From Pseudonocardia oroxyli (GTDB lineage Bacteria; Actinomycetota; Actinomycetes; Mycobacteriales; Pseudonocardiaceae): a stretch of DNA of 64,000 bases. The notes under the pieces were generated by a model. It worked only from the letters and a program-made list of their open reading frames with translations. It was not told the origin of the DNA and searched no databases. Both the position numbers and the translations under genes were made by a program. Positions 8,248 through 16,514 of the stretch are shown in pieces (positions within the stretch are counted from its first letter, which is position 1; the number at the start of each line of letters is the position of its first letter). The stretch spans positions 62,001-126,000 of the forward strand of contig NZ_FNBE01000010.1 in the NCBI RefSeq assembly GCF_900102195.1, written 5' to 3'.

Positions 8248-9078
8248 ATGAGGTTCGGGATCGCCACATTCATCACCGACGAGGGCATCAGGCCCGACAC
8301 GCTGGGGGGTGCGCTCGAGGACCGCGGGTTCAGCTCGCTGTTCATCGCCGAGCACTCGCACATCCCGGCCGGTCGCGAGTCCCCCTACCCCGGCGGTGGG
8401 GAGCTCCCGCGGAAGTACTACCGCACCCTGGACCCCTTCGTGGCCCTGACCGCGGCCGCCGCGGTGACCTCGCGCCTGATCCTCGGCACCGGCATCGCCC
8501 TGCTCCCCCAGCGGGACGTCATCCACACCGCCAAGCAGGTCGCCAGCCTCGATCTCGTGTCCCGGGGCCGGACGGCCTTCGGGGTGGGCGTCGGCTGGAA
8601 CCGCGAGGAGATGCGCAACCACGGCACGGACCCCTCCACGCGAGGCGCGCTGATGGACGAGCAGCTCCGGGCGCTCAAGGAGATCTGGACGACCGAGCGG
8701 GCCGAGTTCCACGGCGAGCACGTCGACTTCGACCCGCTCTACTCGTGGCCGAAGCCCGTGCAGCAGCCGCACCCGCCGATCTACCTCGGCGGGGAGAGCC
8801 CGGCCGCGCTGCGCCGGCTCGCCGCCCTCGGGGACGCCTGGCTGCCCCGCTCCCACACCTCGCCCGAACGCATCGTGGAGGTGCGGGAGTGGCTGAAGGA
8901 GCAGGGCCGCCACGACGTGCCGTTCACGGTGTTCGCCGCCGGGACCAAGCCGGAGTCGCTGCGCGGGTACGCCGAGGCCGGGGTCGACGAGGTCACCCTC
9001 ATGCTCGAGACCCTCCCCGAGGACGAGACCCTCCGTGTGCTGGACGACCTCGCCGCGGTGGCCGCCGCACATCACTGA
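8248..9078 (+). CDS. LLM-class (F420-dependent type) oxidoreductase
   Basis: A 276-residue TIM-barrel protein of the luciferase-like monooxygenase superfamily. Visible hallmarks are FGIATFITDEGIRPDTLGGA, LGTGIALLPQRDVIHTAKQV, RTAFGVGVGWNREEMRNHG and QPHPPIYLGGESPAALRR. Actinobacterial members of this shape use coenzyme F420 rather than FMN; the substrate is unknown. Its stop abuts the stop of the convergent NAD(P)-binding protein gene with no gap. Confidence 0.88.
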   Translation: MRFGIATFITDEGIRPDTLGGALEDRGFSSLFIAEHSHIPAGRESPYPGGGELPRKYYRTLDPFVALTAAAAVTSRLILGTGIALLPQRDVIHTAKQVASLDLVSRGRTAFGVGVGWNREEMRNHGTDPSTRGALMDEQLRALKEIWTTERAEFHGEHVDFDPLYSWPKPVQQPHPPIYLGGESPAALRRLAALGDAWLPRSHTSPERIVEVREWLKEQGRHDVPFTVFAAGTKPESLRGYAEAGVDEVTLMLETLPEDETLRVLDDLAAVAAAHH

Positions 9079-10032
9079 TCATCCGGTGCCGGCGTAGAGC
9101 GGTTCGGAGGCCTCCAGGCGAGGCACCGGGATCCCCCGCCGACGTGCGTCGGCCAGGACGTCTCGGCAGATCTCGCGCGGCTCCCGGGCGTCGGGATCGG
9201 AATGGGCCGCGAAGCTGGCGCGCGCGAGCGGGACGTGCGCGATCAGCAGGGACAGCACCCGGGCCACGAGCCGGCTGGGCGCGCGGAACGGGAGGAGGCC
9301 GGCGCGGTGTCGACGCAGGTCGACACCGCGCGCCTCGAGCAGCGGCAGGAGCTCGCGGACCGTCAGCAGCGCCTCGCGCAGGTCGGCGGAGGACCCGATC
9401 ATGTTCGCCAGGGACCCCCGCCGGAGGCCCTGGGAGAGCACGCCGGCGTCCGACACGAAGTGGACCAGCAGCCACCCGCGGAGGTCGGGCTGTTCGCGGA
9501 TCCCGAACCCGGCCTCGCGGAACAGGCGGCGGACCGCCTGCTCCCGTTCGGTCGGCGGCGTCCCGAAAGTGCCGAGGACGACCGACGGCAGCAGTCCGCC
9601 GTGCAGCACTCCGTCCTCCCCGAAGCCGCCGCCCGCCTGCGGGAAGCCCCACGCCAGCTGCTCGGACGGGAGGGCGCCGAGCGCCTCCGCCGGCTCCACC
9701 CAGACGTTGCCGAACACCAGCACCGTCGCGTTCCCGATCCGCGGGGCCAGGAAGGACACCGCCTCCTCGAGCCGATGGTGCGGAACGCTCAGCACGATCA
9801 GGTCGAACCCGTGGTCGGCCGACAGCTCCTCCCGGAGGCGCACCGGCCACTGCTCGACGACGCGCCGCCCCCAGGGCCGCCGTCGCGCGTCGAGCAGGTC
9901 GAGGCCCGTCGTGGCGCCGTACTCCGCCGCGCGACCGGGCCGGACGTAGAACTCGACGTCCTGCCCCGCGCGTTCCAGGGCCCAGCCGTAGAGGGTGGCG
10001 ATCACGCCTCGCCCGACCATCAGAACCTTCAC
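9079..10032 (-). CDS. Ketopantoate-reductase-like NAD(P)-binding protein
   Basis: 317 residues with an N-terminal Rossmann motif MVGRGVIATLYGWALERAG, a region LIVLSVPHHRLEEAVSFLAP as in ApbA/PanE proteins, and a helical C-terminal domain. The usual second glycine-rich features are present but the overall match to bona fide PanE is loose, so a pantothenate role is doubtful; other 2-oxoacid or imine reductase functions are possible. It is divergent from a TetR gene with two palindromic operators in the 86-bp gap, so it is probably the regulated gene. Confidence 0.75.
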   Translation of the reverse strand: MKVLMVGRGVIATLYGWALERAGQDVEFYVRPGRAAEYGATTGLDLLDARRRPWGRRVVEQWPVRLREELSADHGFDLIVLSVPHHRLEEAVSFLAPRIGNATVLVFGNVWVEPAEALGALPSEQLAWGFPQAGGGFGEDGVLHGGLLPSVVLGTFGTPPTEREQAVRRLFREAGFGIREQPDLRGWLLVHFVSDAGVLSQGLRRGSLANMIGSSADLREALLTVRELLPLLEARGVDLRRHRAGLLPFRAPSRLVARVLSLLIAHVPLARASFAAHSDPDAREPREICRDVLADARRRGIPVPRLEASEPLYAGTG

Positions 10033-10059
10033 GCAGCACCTCGGAACCGGGCATCATCT

Positions 10060-10098
10060 GGAGACCATCTCCGATTCGAGAATATGGAGATGATCTCC
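10060..10098. promoter_or_regulatory. Pair of GGAGA..TCTCC palindromes (TetR operators)
   Basis: Two similar dyads lie in the divergent region: GGAGACCATCTCC at 10060-10072 and GGAGATGATCTCC at 10086-10098 (flanked T/A, making 15 bases of perfect symmetry). Centres are 26 bases apart. AT-rich GAATAT between them could be part of a -10. They most likely bind the TetR protein encoded at 10119, controlling both flanking genes. Confidence 0.6.
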
Positions 10099-10118
10099 AC
10101 TTGTCAAAGGAGTCCCCT

Positions 10119-10688
10119 GTGGCCGCCAAACCGCTCCGCGCGGACGCCCGGCGCAACCGCGATGCCCTGGTCGCCGCCGCGCGGGAGGTCTTCGACACCG
10201 GGCGCTTCTTCGACCTGCGCTTCGACGACTTCGCCGCCCTCGCGGGGGTGGGCACCGGAACCCTGTACCGACACTTCCCCACCCGAGAGGCACTCGCCGA
10301 GGCCGTGTACCGGGAGGAGGTCGCCGCGTTGTGCGACCGCGCCCGTCGGCTCGGGGACACTCTTCCCCCCGCGGACGCGCTGGCGACCTTCCTCCGCGGG
10401 ATGGTCGACTACCTGGACTCCCACCAGGGCCTCGCCCGCACGCTCGCCACCCTGATGACGAACGCCGCGGGGGCGCAGGCCGAGGGCGGCCACGCGCTGG
10501 AGCAGGCCGTGACCGATCTGGTCGCCGCCGCGGTGCGGGCCGGCGAGGTCCGCGACGACGTGGGCGCGGGAGCGATCATGATGGCGCTGCACGGCATCGG
10601 AGCCGCCCACGACCGCCCCCACTGGCGGACCGAGGCGGACGACGTCGTCACCCTGCTGCTCGCCGGGCTGCGACCCCTCGGGCACTAG
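10119..10688 (+). CDS. TetR-family transcriptional regulator
   Basis: 189 residues. The N-terminal helix-turn-helix is complete: RRNRDALVAAAREVFDTG, then FAALAGVGTGTLYRHFPTRE with the typical YRHF end, residues 10-60. The ligand domain is helical (DYLDSHQGLARTLATLMTNA). GTG start at 10119 with AAAGGA seven bases upstream; a long upstream open frame is composition noise. Divergent from the ketopantoate-reductase-like gene, with two palindromes between them that are its likely operators. Confidence 0.9.
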   Translation: MAAKPLRADARRNRDALVAAAREVFDTGRFFDLRFDDFAALAGVGTGTLYRHFPTREALAEAVYREEVAALCDRARRLGDTLPPADALATFLRGMVDYLDSHQGLARTLATLMTNAAGAQAEGGHALEQAVTDLVAAAVRAGEVRDDVGAGAIMMALHGIGAAHDRPHWRTEADDVVTLLLAGLRPLGH

Positions 10689-10727
10689 GGCGTCCGCTGT
10701 TCCGAGCGGGGTCGCTCACGGCGCCGC

Positions 10728-12416
10728 TCACCGGGTGAGCTCGGGGAACTGGTCGTCCCGCCACTCCGTCCCGGTGGTCTCGCCCGCCACCTCGCGGGCC
10801 CGCAGCTCGACCCGGCGGATCTTGCCCGAGACCGTCTTGGGCAGGTCGAAGAACTCCAGCCTGCGCACCCGCAGGTAGGGGGCCAGGTTCTCGCGGGCGT
10901 GCCGGAGGATCTCCAACGCGGTCTCCCGGGTCGGCTCCCAGCCCGGCGCCAGCGCGACGTAGGCCTTCGGCACGGCCAGCCGCACCGGGTCCGGGGCCGG
11001 GACCACCGCGGCCTCGGTCACCGCCGGGTGCTCGATGAGCACGCTCTCCAGCTCGAACGGGGAGACCTTGTAGTCCGACGCCTTGAACACGTCGTCGGTG
11101 CGCCCGACGTAGAACAGGTACCCGTCGTCGTCCCGGGTCGCGACGTCACCGGTGTGGTAGTAGCCGCCCTCGGTCGCCTCGGCCTGCTTCTCCGGATCGC
11201 CGAGGTACCCGGTCATCAGGGAGAGCGGGGCCCGGGCGAGGTCGAGGCAGATCTCGCCCTCGACGCCGCTCGGCCGCCCGGTCACCGGGTCGACCAGCAC
11301 CACCGGCACGCCCGGCAGCGGCCTGCCCATCGAGCCCGGCTTCACCACCGAGCCCGGGGTGTTCCCGACCGACGCCGTGGTCTCGGTCTGCCCGAACCCG
11401 TCGCGCAGGGTGAGCCCCCACGCCCGCCGCACCTGCGCGATCACCTCCGGGTTGAGCGGCTCGCCCGCCGCGATCACCTCGCGCAGCGCGCCCGGCCCGC
11501 CGGACAGATCGGCCTTGATCAGCATCCGCCACACGGTGGGCGGGGCGCAGAAGGTCGTGACACCGTGCTCGCGGATGCTCCGCAGCAGGGTCGCCGCGTC
11601 GAAGCGCGCGTAGTTGTGCACGAAGATCGACGCCTCGGCGATCCACGGCGCGAAGAAGCAGCTCCACGCGTGCTTGGCCCACCCCGGCGAGCTGATGTTC
11701 AGGTGCGTGTCGCCCGGCCGGATCCCCAGCCAGTACAGCGTGGACAGGTGCCCCACCGGGTAGGACTGCTGGGTGTGCTCCACCAGCTTCGGTCTGCTCG
11801 TGGTGCCGGAGGTGAAGTAGAGCAGCAGCCGGTCCTCGGCCGCCGTCCCCGGGTGCGGGAGGGGGGCGTCGGACCGGGCCGCCGCGTCGGCGTAGGGCGA
11901 CCAGCCCGGCGCCTCCCCGCCGACGACGAGCCCGGTCAGGCCGTCGATCCCGGCGAACTTCGGCGCGTCCGCAGCGCCGGCGATCACGTAGCGGGCCCCG
12001 CCGCGCGTGACCCGGTCCGGCAGGTCCGCGGCCCCGAGGGCGGTCGTCGTGGGCATGATCACCGCGCCCAGCTTCATCACCGCCAGCATCGACTCCCAGA
12101 GCTCGACCTGGTTGCCGAGCATCAGCAGCACGCTGTCCCCGGTCCGCACACCCCGGTCGGCGAGCAGGCGCGCCACCTGGTTGGAGCGTCTGCGCAGCGT
12201 GTCGAAGTCGTAGGAGGCGACCGTGCCGTCCTCCTCCACGATGGTCAGGGCGGTCCGGTCGACGCCGTCGGCGACGACGTCGAACCAGTCGTGCGCCCAG
12301 TTGAACGGCGCGTCGAACGTCGGCCACGCGAACTCGGCGACGGCCTTGTCGTGGTCGTCCCGCAGGGTGAGCAGGTGGTCGCGGGCCGCCCGGTAGCGGT
12401 CGTGGCTGCTCGTCAT
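10728..12416 (-). CDS. Acyl-CoA synthetase (AMP-forming)
   Basis: 562 residues of the ANL superfamily, activating a carboxylic acid to its CoA thioester with ATP. The P-loop motif is YFTSGTTSRPKLVEH, the A5 motif DGFGQTETTASVG, the hinge YLFYVGRTDDVFKASDYKVS and the C-terminal catalytic lysine sits in PKTVSGKIRRVEL. Size and the FNWAHDWFD opening resemble medium-chain/benzoate-type synthetases; the exact acid is unknown. Directly downstream of a deleted MFS transporter gene, probably its former uptake partner. Confidence 0.9.
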   Translation of the reverse strand: MTSSHDRYRAARDHLLTLRDDHDKAVAEFAWPTFDAPFNWAHDWFDVVADGVDRTALTIVEEDGTVASYDFDTLRRRSNQVARLLADRGVRTGDSVLLMLGNQVELWESMLAVMKLGAVIMPTTTALGAADLPDRVTRGGARYVIAGAADAPKFAGIDGLTGLVVGGEAPGWSPYADAAARSDAPLPHPGTAAEDRLLLYFTSGTTSRPKLVEHTQQSYPVGHLSTLYWLGIRPGDTHLNISSPGWAKHAWSCFFAPWIAEASIFVHNYARFDAATLLRSIREHGVTTFCAPPTVWRMLIKADLSGGPGALREVIAAGEPLNPEVIAQVRRAWGLTLRDGFGQTETTASVGNTPGSVVKPGSMGRPLPGVPVVLVDPVTGRPSGVEGEICLDLARAPLSLMTGYLGDPEKQAEATEGGYYHTGDVATRDDDGYLFYVGRTDDVFKASDYKVSPFELESVLIEHPAVTEAAVVPAPDPVRLAVPKAYVALAPGWEPTRETALEILRHARENLAPYLRVRRLEFFDLPKTVSGKIRRVELRAREVAGETTGTEWRDDQFPELTR

Positions 12417-12444
12417 CTCTCTCCTCAGGAACTCGGGGGGTGGA

Positions 12445-12819
12445 TCAACTGGTGGCGGGCGCGGCGCTCTCGACGAGCGTCCCCCGCGGCGCTTCGCGGA
12501 GCGCGAGCGTGCACACGAGGGCGATCACCCCGGTCACGCTGTGCATGACGCCGATCGCGATGCTGCCGAACGACGCGGCGAGCCCGGGTGCGAGCAGCGG
12601 CGGGATCGCGCCGCCGAGCCCGACGGCGAACGTCGCGAAGGACGCGACCGTGCCCGCGGTCGCCCCCAGGGCCGGGAAGAAGACGGTGGGGAACACGAGC
12701 GCGGCCGCGGTCCCGTAGATGAAGAAGTCGTAGAACTCGATCGTCGTGCCTGCGCAGCTGGCGATCGCGACGCGCCGCAGCGACGCCTTCGGCGCGGCGG
12801 ACTGGTCGTCGGTGGACAT
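12445..12819 (-). pseudogene. MFS metabolite:H+ symporter with large internal in-frame deletion
   Basis: 124 codons instead of about 430. The N-terminus matches the start of shikimate/aromatic-acid type MFS symporters (RRVAIASCAGTTIEFYDFFI, membrane segments 1-2). It then passes within a few residues into what is normally segments 11-12 (GGAIPPLLAPGLAASFGS, SVTGVIALVCTLALREAP). About 300 codons carrying the transport core appear missing although the frame is kept. The remnant precedes an acyl-CoA synthetase, suggesting a lost acid uptake-activation pair. A working small membrane protein cannot be excluded. Confidence 0.65.
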
Positions 12820-12903
12820 CGACGTCCTCCTGAGCTCGGGCCTGCACGGCGGCAGGGGGTCGGGGAAGAGTGGCCCGGGCAGGGCGGGCCCCACTACGCA
12901 CGG

Positions 12904-12950
12904 ACGGGGGTAGTCCCCGGTCGACTGCCCCCGAACGGGGGTGCCCCCGG
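12904..12950. promoter_or_regulatory. Direct and inverted G/C-tract repeats upstream of the GAF-LuxR gene
   Basis: ACGGGGGTAGTCCCCGG (12904-12920) and ACGGGGGTGCCCCCGG (12935-12950) are near-copies 31 bases apart, and CCCCCGAACGGGGG (12928-12941) forms a dyad. They lie between the deleted MFS gene and the LuxR-type gene, in the place expected for regulator binding sites. Assignment to that regulator is inference. Confidence 0.4.
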
Positions 12951-13046
12951 GCCTCGACCAGGCCGGATGGGCAGGAGATCGTTGTCAGGACGACGTCGGG
13001 TCGGTCACCATGAAAGTCCGAGAGCGGAGTGGACGAGGAGGTCGCC

Positions 13047-13877
13047 GTGGTCGACGACCCGCAGACGCAGGTCATCCAACGGGTGCTCGCGCAGCGGCTG
13101 CGGCAGATGCAGCACGTCACCGGGCTCCCCGTGGTGTTCGGCGGGGCGGTGCAGCGGCGCGCCGACCGCACCGAGCTGCTCATCACGGAGCTGCGCGGCA
13201 CGATGAGCGACACGCTCAGCGGCCTGCAGGTGCGCTCCGGGCGCGGTCTCGGCGGCACGGCGCTGCTGAGGGGCACGGCGTGCCGGGTCAACGACTACGC
13301 CACGACCACCGCGATCACCCACGACTTCGACCGCCACGTCGTGCACCACGAGAAGATCAAGTCGGTCGTCGCGCTGCCGATCCGCGTGCACGGGCACATC
13401 GGCGGGATCGTCTACGGGGCGGTGCGGGCGGACCGGCCGATCGGCGACGTCGCGGTGCAGCGGGCGAGCGCCTTCGCGGGCACCGTGGAGCGCGAGATCC
13501 AGTCGCTGACGGCGCGGCCGCTCCCCTCGGGCGCCGCGCGGATCGATGCCGCCGTGGACGAGCTCGCCGAGATCGCGCGCACCACCGCGGACCCCGTGGT
13601 CCGGGCCCGCCTGCGGCGGATCGCCGCCGAGCTGGCCGGGACGACGGGCGTCCCGACGGCGGACCCGGCAACGGCCGGCACCGCGGTCCACCTCGCTCCG
13701 CGGGAGATCGAGCTGCTGCGCCTCATCGCCGTCGGCAAGAGCAACCGGGAGGCCGCCGAGGCCCTGAACCTGAGCCCGGAGACCGTCAAGGCGTACCTAC
13801 GCAGCGCGATGCGCAGGCTCGAGGTCGGCAACCGCACGGCCGCGGTCCACGCCGCGCGGGCGCAGGGCCTGCTCTGA
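13047..13877 (+). CDS. LuxR-family regulator with N-terminal GAF domain
   Basis: About 276 residues. Residues 10-155 look like a GAF sensor (LQVRSGRGLGGTALLRGTAC, HHEKIKSVVALPIRVHG). The C-terminal 65 residues are a LuxR/NarL helix-turn-helix with LAPREIELLRLIAVGKSNRE and LNLSPETVKAYLRSAMRR. The GTG at 13047 is chosen because AGGAGG lies six bases upstream, better than a GTG six codons earlier. Such regulators commonly sit beside acyl-CoA synthetase/transport genes, as here with the divergent MFS remnant and synthetase. Confidence 0.87.
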   Translation: MVDDPQTQVIQRVLAQRLRQMQHVTGLPVVFGGAVQRRADRTELLITELRGTMSDTLSGLQVRSGRGLGGTALLRGTACRVNDYATTTAITHDFDRHVVHHEKIKSVVALPIRVHGHIGGIVYGAVRADRPIGDVAVQRASAFAGTVEREIQSLTARPLPSGAARIDAAVDELAEIARTTADPVVRARLRRIAAELAGTTGVPTADPATAGTAVHLAPREIELLRLIAVGKSNREAAEALNLSPETVKAYLRSAMRRLEVGNRTAAVHAARAQGLL

Positions 13878-14082
13878 GGCGACAGGGTTGACCGGCCCCG
13901 GCCTCGGGGTAGTGGTGTCCCGCCGGGTCGGTCGAGCACACAGCCGCCGGGGTCGAACAGTGGCCCCTCCGGCGCACGGGCGCCGCACGACCGGGCGCGA
14001 GTGGTCCGTCCGGCCGAGGCGACCTCGGGCGGGCGGGCCGTGCCGTGGCGTCTCCCCTGGGCCCGATCCTGCTCCGCGCGGG

Positions 14083-15018
14083 TCAGGGCAGCGACCGCCC
14101 GGTCTCGCGCGGGGTCGTCGCCCGCAGCCGCGCGGCGTCCTGGCCCGGGGGCATCCCGAACAGGCGCCGGTACTCCCGGCTGAACTGGGAGGGGCTGTCG
14201 TAGCCGACGAGGTGCCCGACCCCGGCGACGTCGTCCGGCCGCGCCACCAGCAGGGACCGGGCCTCCTGCAGCCGGATGCGCTTCTGGAACTGGATCGGGC
14301 TCAGCGCGGTGATCGCGCGGAAGTGTCGGTGGAAGGTCGACGGGCTCATCCCGGCCCGGGCGGCGAGGTCCTCGATCCGGACGGGCTCGGCGTAGTTCTC
14401 GCGCAGCCAGGCGATCGCGCGGCCGACGTACCAGAGGCTGCTGCGGGTCTGCCCGATCTCGCGGAGCACTCCGCCGTGCGGGCCGGTCAGCACCCGCCAG
14501 AGGATCTCCCGTTCGATCAGCGGGGCGAGCACCGGCGCGTCGGCGGGGTGGTCGAGCAGGCGCAGCATCCGCCCCACGGCGTCGAGCAGGTCGGTGTCGA
14601 CGGGCCCGGTCGCGACGGCGGGGCTCGGGACGTCCCGCCGAGTCCGGGGCGGGGCGGGTGCCTCCAGCGACAGGGACGCGATCAGCGACGGGCGCAGCAC
14701 GAGTGCGAGGGCCAGCGCGGGCGCCTCGGGTGTGGCGTCGAAGAAGTGGCCCGTCACGGGCAGGGTGGCGGTGACCAGCAACAGCTCGCCCGCCCGGTAC
14801 TCGTGCACGCGATCGCCGAGCAGCAGGCGCTTGCCGCCCCGCGCCATGATCACCAGCAGCGGCTCGGTGAGGCTGTGCTCCGGCTCCACGCCGCCGCTCG
14901 CCCGGCCGAGCAGCAGGCCGTCGACGGCGGTCGCGACACCCGCCCCGGCATGCGCGTCGATGAGCGCGCACAATTCGGTGAGGAGCTCGGACGCCGTGTT
15001 CTGCACAGGTGCACGCAA
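14083..15018 (-). CDS. AraC-family regulator with AraC_N cupin-type N-terminus
   Basis: About 311 residues. The N-terminal half is the AraC-type N-terminus domain (PLLVIMARGGKRLLLGDRVH, LLLVTATLPVTGHFFDATPE). The C-terminal double helix-turn-helix includes RIEDLAARAGMSPSTFHRHF and VGHLVGYDSPSQFSREYRRL. The longest start is TTG at 15018; a GTG at 15006 is an alternative and neither has a convincing ribosome site. It is divergent from the aldo/keto reductase at 15158, the arrangement seen for yqhC-like regulators of aldehyde reductases, so that gene is the likely target. Confidence 0.87.
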   Translation of the reverse strand: MRAPVQNTASELLTELCALIDAHAGAGVATAVDGLLLGRASGGVEPEHSLTEPLLVIMARGGKRLLLGDRVHEYRAGELLLVTATLPVTGHFFDATPEAPALALALVLRPSLIASLSLEAPAPPRTRRDVPSPAVATGPVDTDLLDAVGRMLRLLDHPADAPVLAPLIEREILWRVLTGPHGGVLREIGQTRSSLWYVGRAIAWLRENYAEPVRIEDLAARAGMSPSTFHRHFRAITALSPIQFQKRIRLQEARSLLVARPDDVAGVGHLVGYDSPSQFSREYRRLFGMPPGQDAARLRATTPRETGRSLP

Positions 15019-15157
15019 GCACCCCGGGGCAGGCTATGACAACCCGATCCTGCGGAAGATGAGCGGATCGTGCATGAGGTGGGCGGGATCGGTCTACTCC
15101 GCGAGGGCCCGCGGAGGCTTTGCTGGACACCTCGTCCCGACGACCTGCGGAGGCCCC

Positions 15158-16240
15158 GTGCCACTCGACCACTACGTCACCCTCGGCCGCTCCGGGCTGC
15201 GGGTCAGCCCGTTCGCACTCGGCGCCATGACCTTCGGCGAGGATGCAGGCGGCGCGGGTTGCAGCGTCGAGGAGTCCGAGAAGATCCTCGATCTCTACGT
15301 CGCCCACGGCGGGAACGTCGTGGACACCGCGAACTTCTACACGAACGGTCACTCCGAGAAGATCCTCGGCGACTGGCTGGCCGCGGCCCCGGGGCGGCGG
15401 GACCGCGTCGTCGTCGCCTCCAAGTTCTTCGCCAACCTCTTCCCCGGCAACCCCAACGGCGGCGGTGCGGGCCGGTCCGCGATCCTCGCCCAGCTCGACG
15501 AGTCCCTACGGCGGCTGCGCACCGACCACCTCGACCTGTACTGGCTGCACAACTGGGACCGGCACACCCCGATCGAGGAGACGATGCGGACCCTCGACGA
15601 CGTCGTGCGGGCCGGGAAGGTCCGCTACCTCGGCTTCTCCAACGTGCCGGCCTGGGTCACCGCCCAGGCCCAGACGCGGGCGCTGCTCGCGGGCTGGACG
15701 CCGCTGATCGCGCTGCAGGTCGAGTACTCGCTGCTCGCGCGGACCGTCGAGGGCGAGATCGCGCCGTTCGCGCGGGACCAGGGCCTGGCGCTGGTGCCGT
15801 GGAGCCCGCTGCGCAACGGCTTCCTGTCCGGCAAGTACCGCCGGGGGGCCGCGGTCGGGGACTCCGCACGCACCGCCTTCGTCGGGCAGCCGGACGAGCG
15901 GGAGTACGCGGTGATCGAGGCGGTCGCGGCCGTCGCCGAGGAGCTCGACACCACCTCCGCCGCCGTCGCCCTCGCCTGGCTGCGCACCCGGCCCGGCACC
16001 GTCGTGCCGATCCTCGGGGCCCGCCGGGTCGGGCACCTCGAGCAGAACCTCGAGGGACTCGACGTCGAGCTCACGGACGCGCAGCGCACCCGGCTCGACG
16101 ACCTGTCGGCACCGACCCTGGACTACCCCGCGCCGATGCACGGGTCGATGCGGGCGATGCTGCAGTTCGCGGGCACCACGGTCGACGGCGAGGCGTCCGA
16201 GGTCTACCCACCGCTCCTGCAGAGCGACGTGCGGTACTAG
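15158..16240 (+). CDS. Aldo/keto reductase
   Basis: 360 residues, a NADPH-dependent TIM-barrel reductase of aldehydes/ketones. Conserved pieces: TLGRSGLRVSPFALGAMTFG at the start, DTANFYTNGHSEKILGDWLA carrying the catalytic Asp and Tyr, then LDLYWLHNWDRHTPIEETM with the catalytic His, and PILGARRVGHLEQNLEGLD near the end for cofactor binding. GTG at 15158 preceded by CGGAGG. Divergent from the AraC regulator; its 3' end touches an IS630 transposase tail on the other strand. Confidence 0.92.
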   Translation: MPLDHYVTLGRSGLRVSPFALGAMTFGEDAGGAGCSVEESEKILDLYVAHGGNVVDTANFYTNGHSEKILGDWLAAAPGRRDRVVVASKFFANLFPGNPNGGGAGRSAILAQLDESLRRLRTDHLDLYWLHNWDRHTPIEETMRTLDDVVRAGKVRYLGFSNVPAWVTAQAQTRALLAGWTPLIALQVEYSLLARTVEGEIAPFARDQGLALVPWSPLRNGFLSGKYRRGAAVGDSARTAFVGQPDEREYAVIEAVAAVAEELDTTSAAVALAWLRTRPGTVVPILGARRVGHLEQNLEGLDVELTDAQRTRLDDLSAPTLDYPAPMHGSMRAMLQFAGTTVDGEASEVYPPLLQSDVRY

Positions 16241-16392
16241 CGTCCTGAGCCTTCAAGCCTCCGGCGGTGGTTGGCGACGTCGGCCGTGATCTCCTCGGCG
16301 GTCCTGGTCCAGACGCAGGGGTTGGGGTTGTCGATCCAGGCGCGGACGTCGGCGTTGAGCTCGGCCACGGAACGGTGAAGACCGCCCGGGTT
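16239..16392 (-). mobile_element. IS630-family transposase, C-terminal remnant
   Basis: About 45 codons on the minus strand read HRSVAELNADVRAWIDNPNP, then CVWTRTAEEITADVANHRRR and a stop, matching the last part of IS630-type DDE transposases. Everything before HRSV is lost and no inverted repeat is recognisable. The stop codon overlaps the aldo/keto reductase stop, so the element tail ends exactly at that gene. A different fragment of the same family lies at 40031. Confidence 0.65.
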
Positions 16393-16514
16393 GTCATGTT
16401 CGCCGATCTATGACTCTCACCCTGCTAGCCCGCTGCACAGCCTCGAAATTGCCGGGGATAGCGCGTGGGATCCCATGGGGCTTGAGGTCAGGACCCGGTC
16501 CCGCGCCGGCATCG

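Noticed and set aside
7314..10688. 1124-codon open frame on the plus strand
   Set aside because: Only its last 189 codons (TetR, from GTG 10119) look like protein; the rest is Arg/Pro/Gly-rich antisense to three real genes, as expected at this GC content.
13878..14082. Possible small gene between LuxR and AraC genes
   Set aside because: No frame with conserved-looking sequence or ribosome site; best read as intergenic DNA of about 200 bases.
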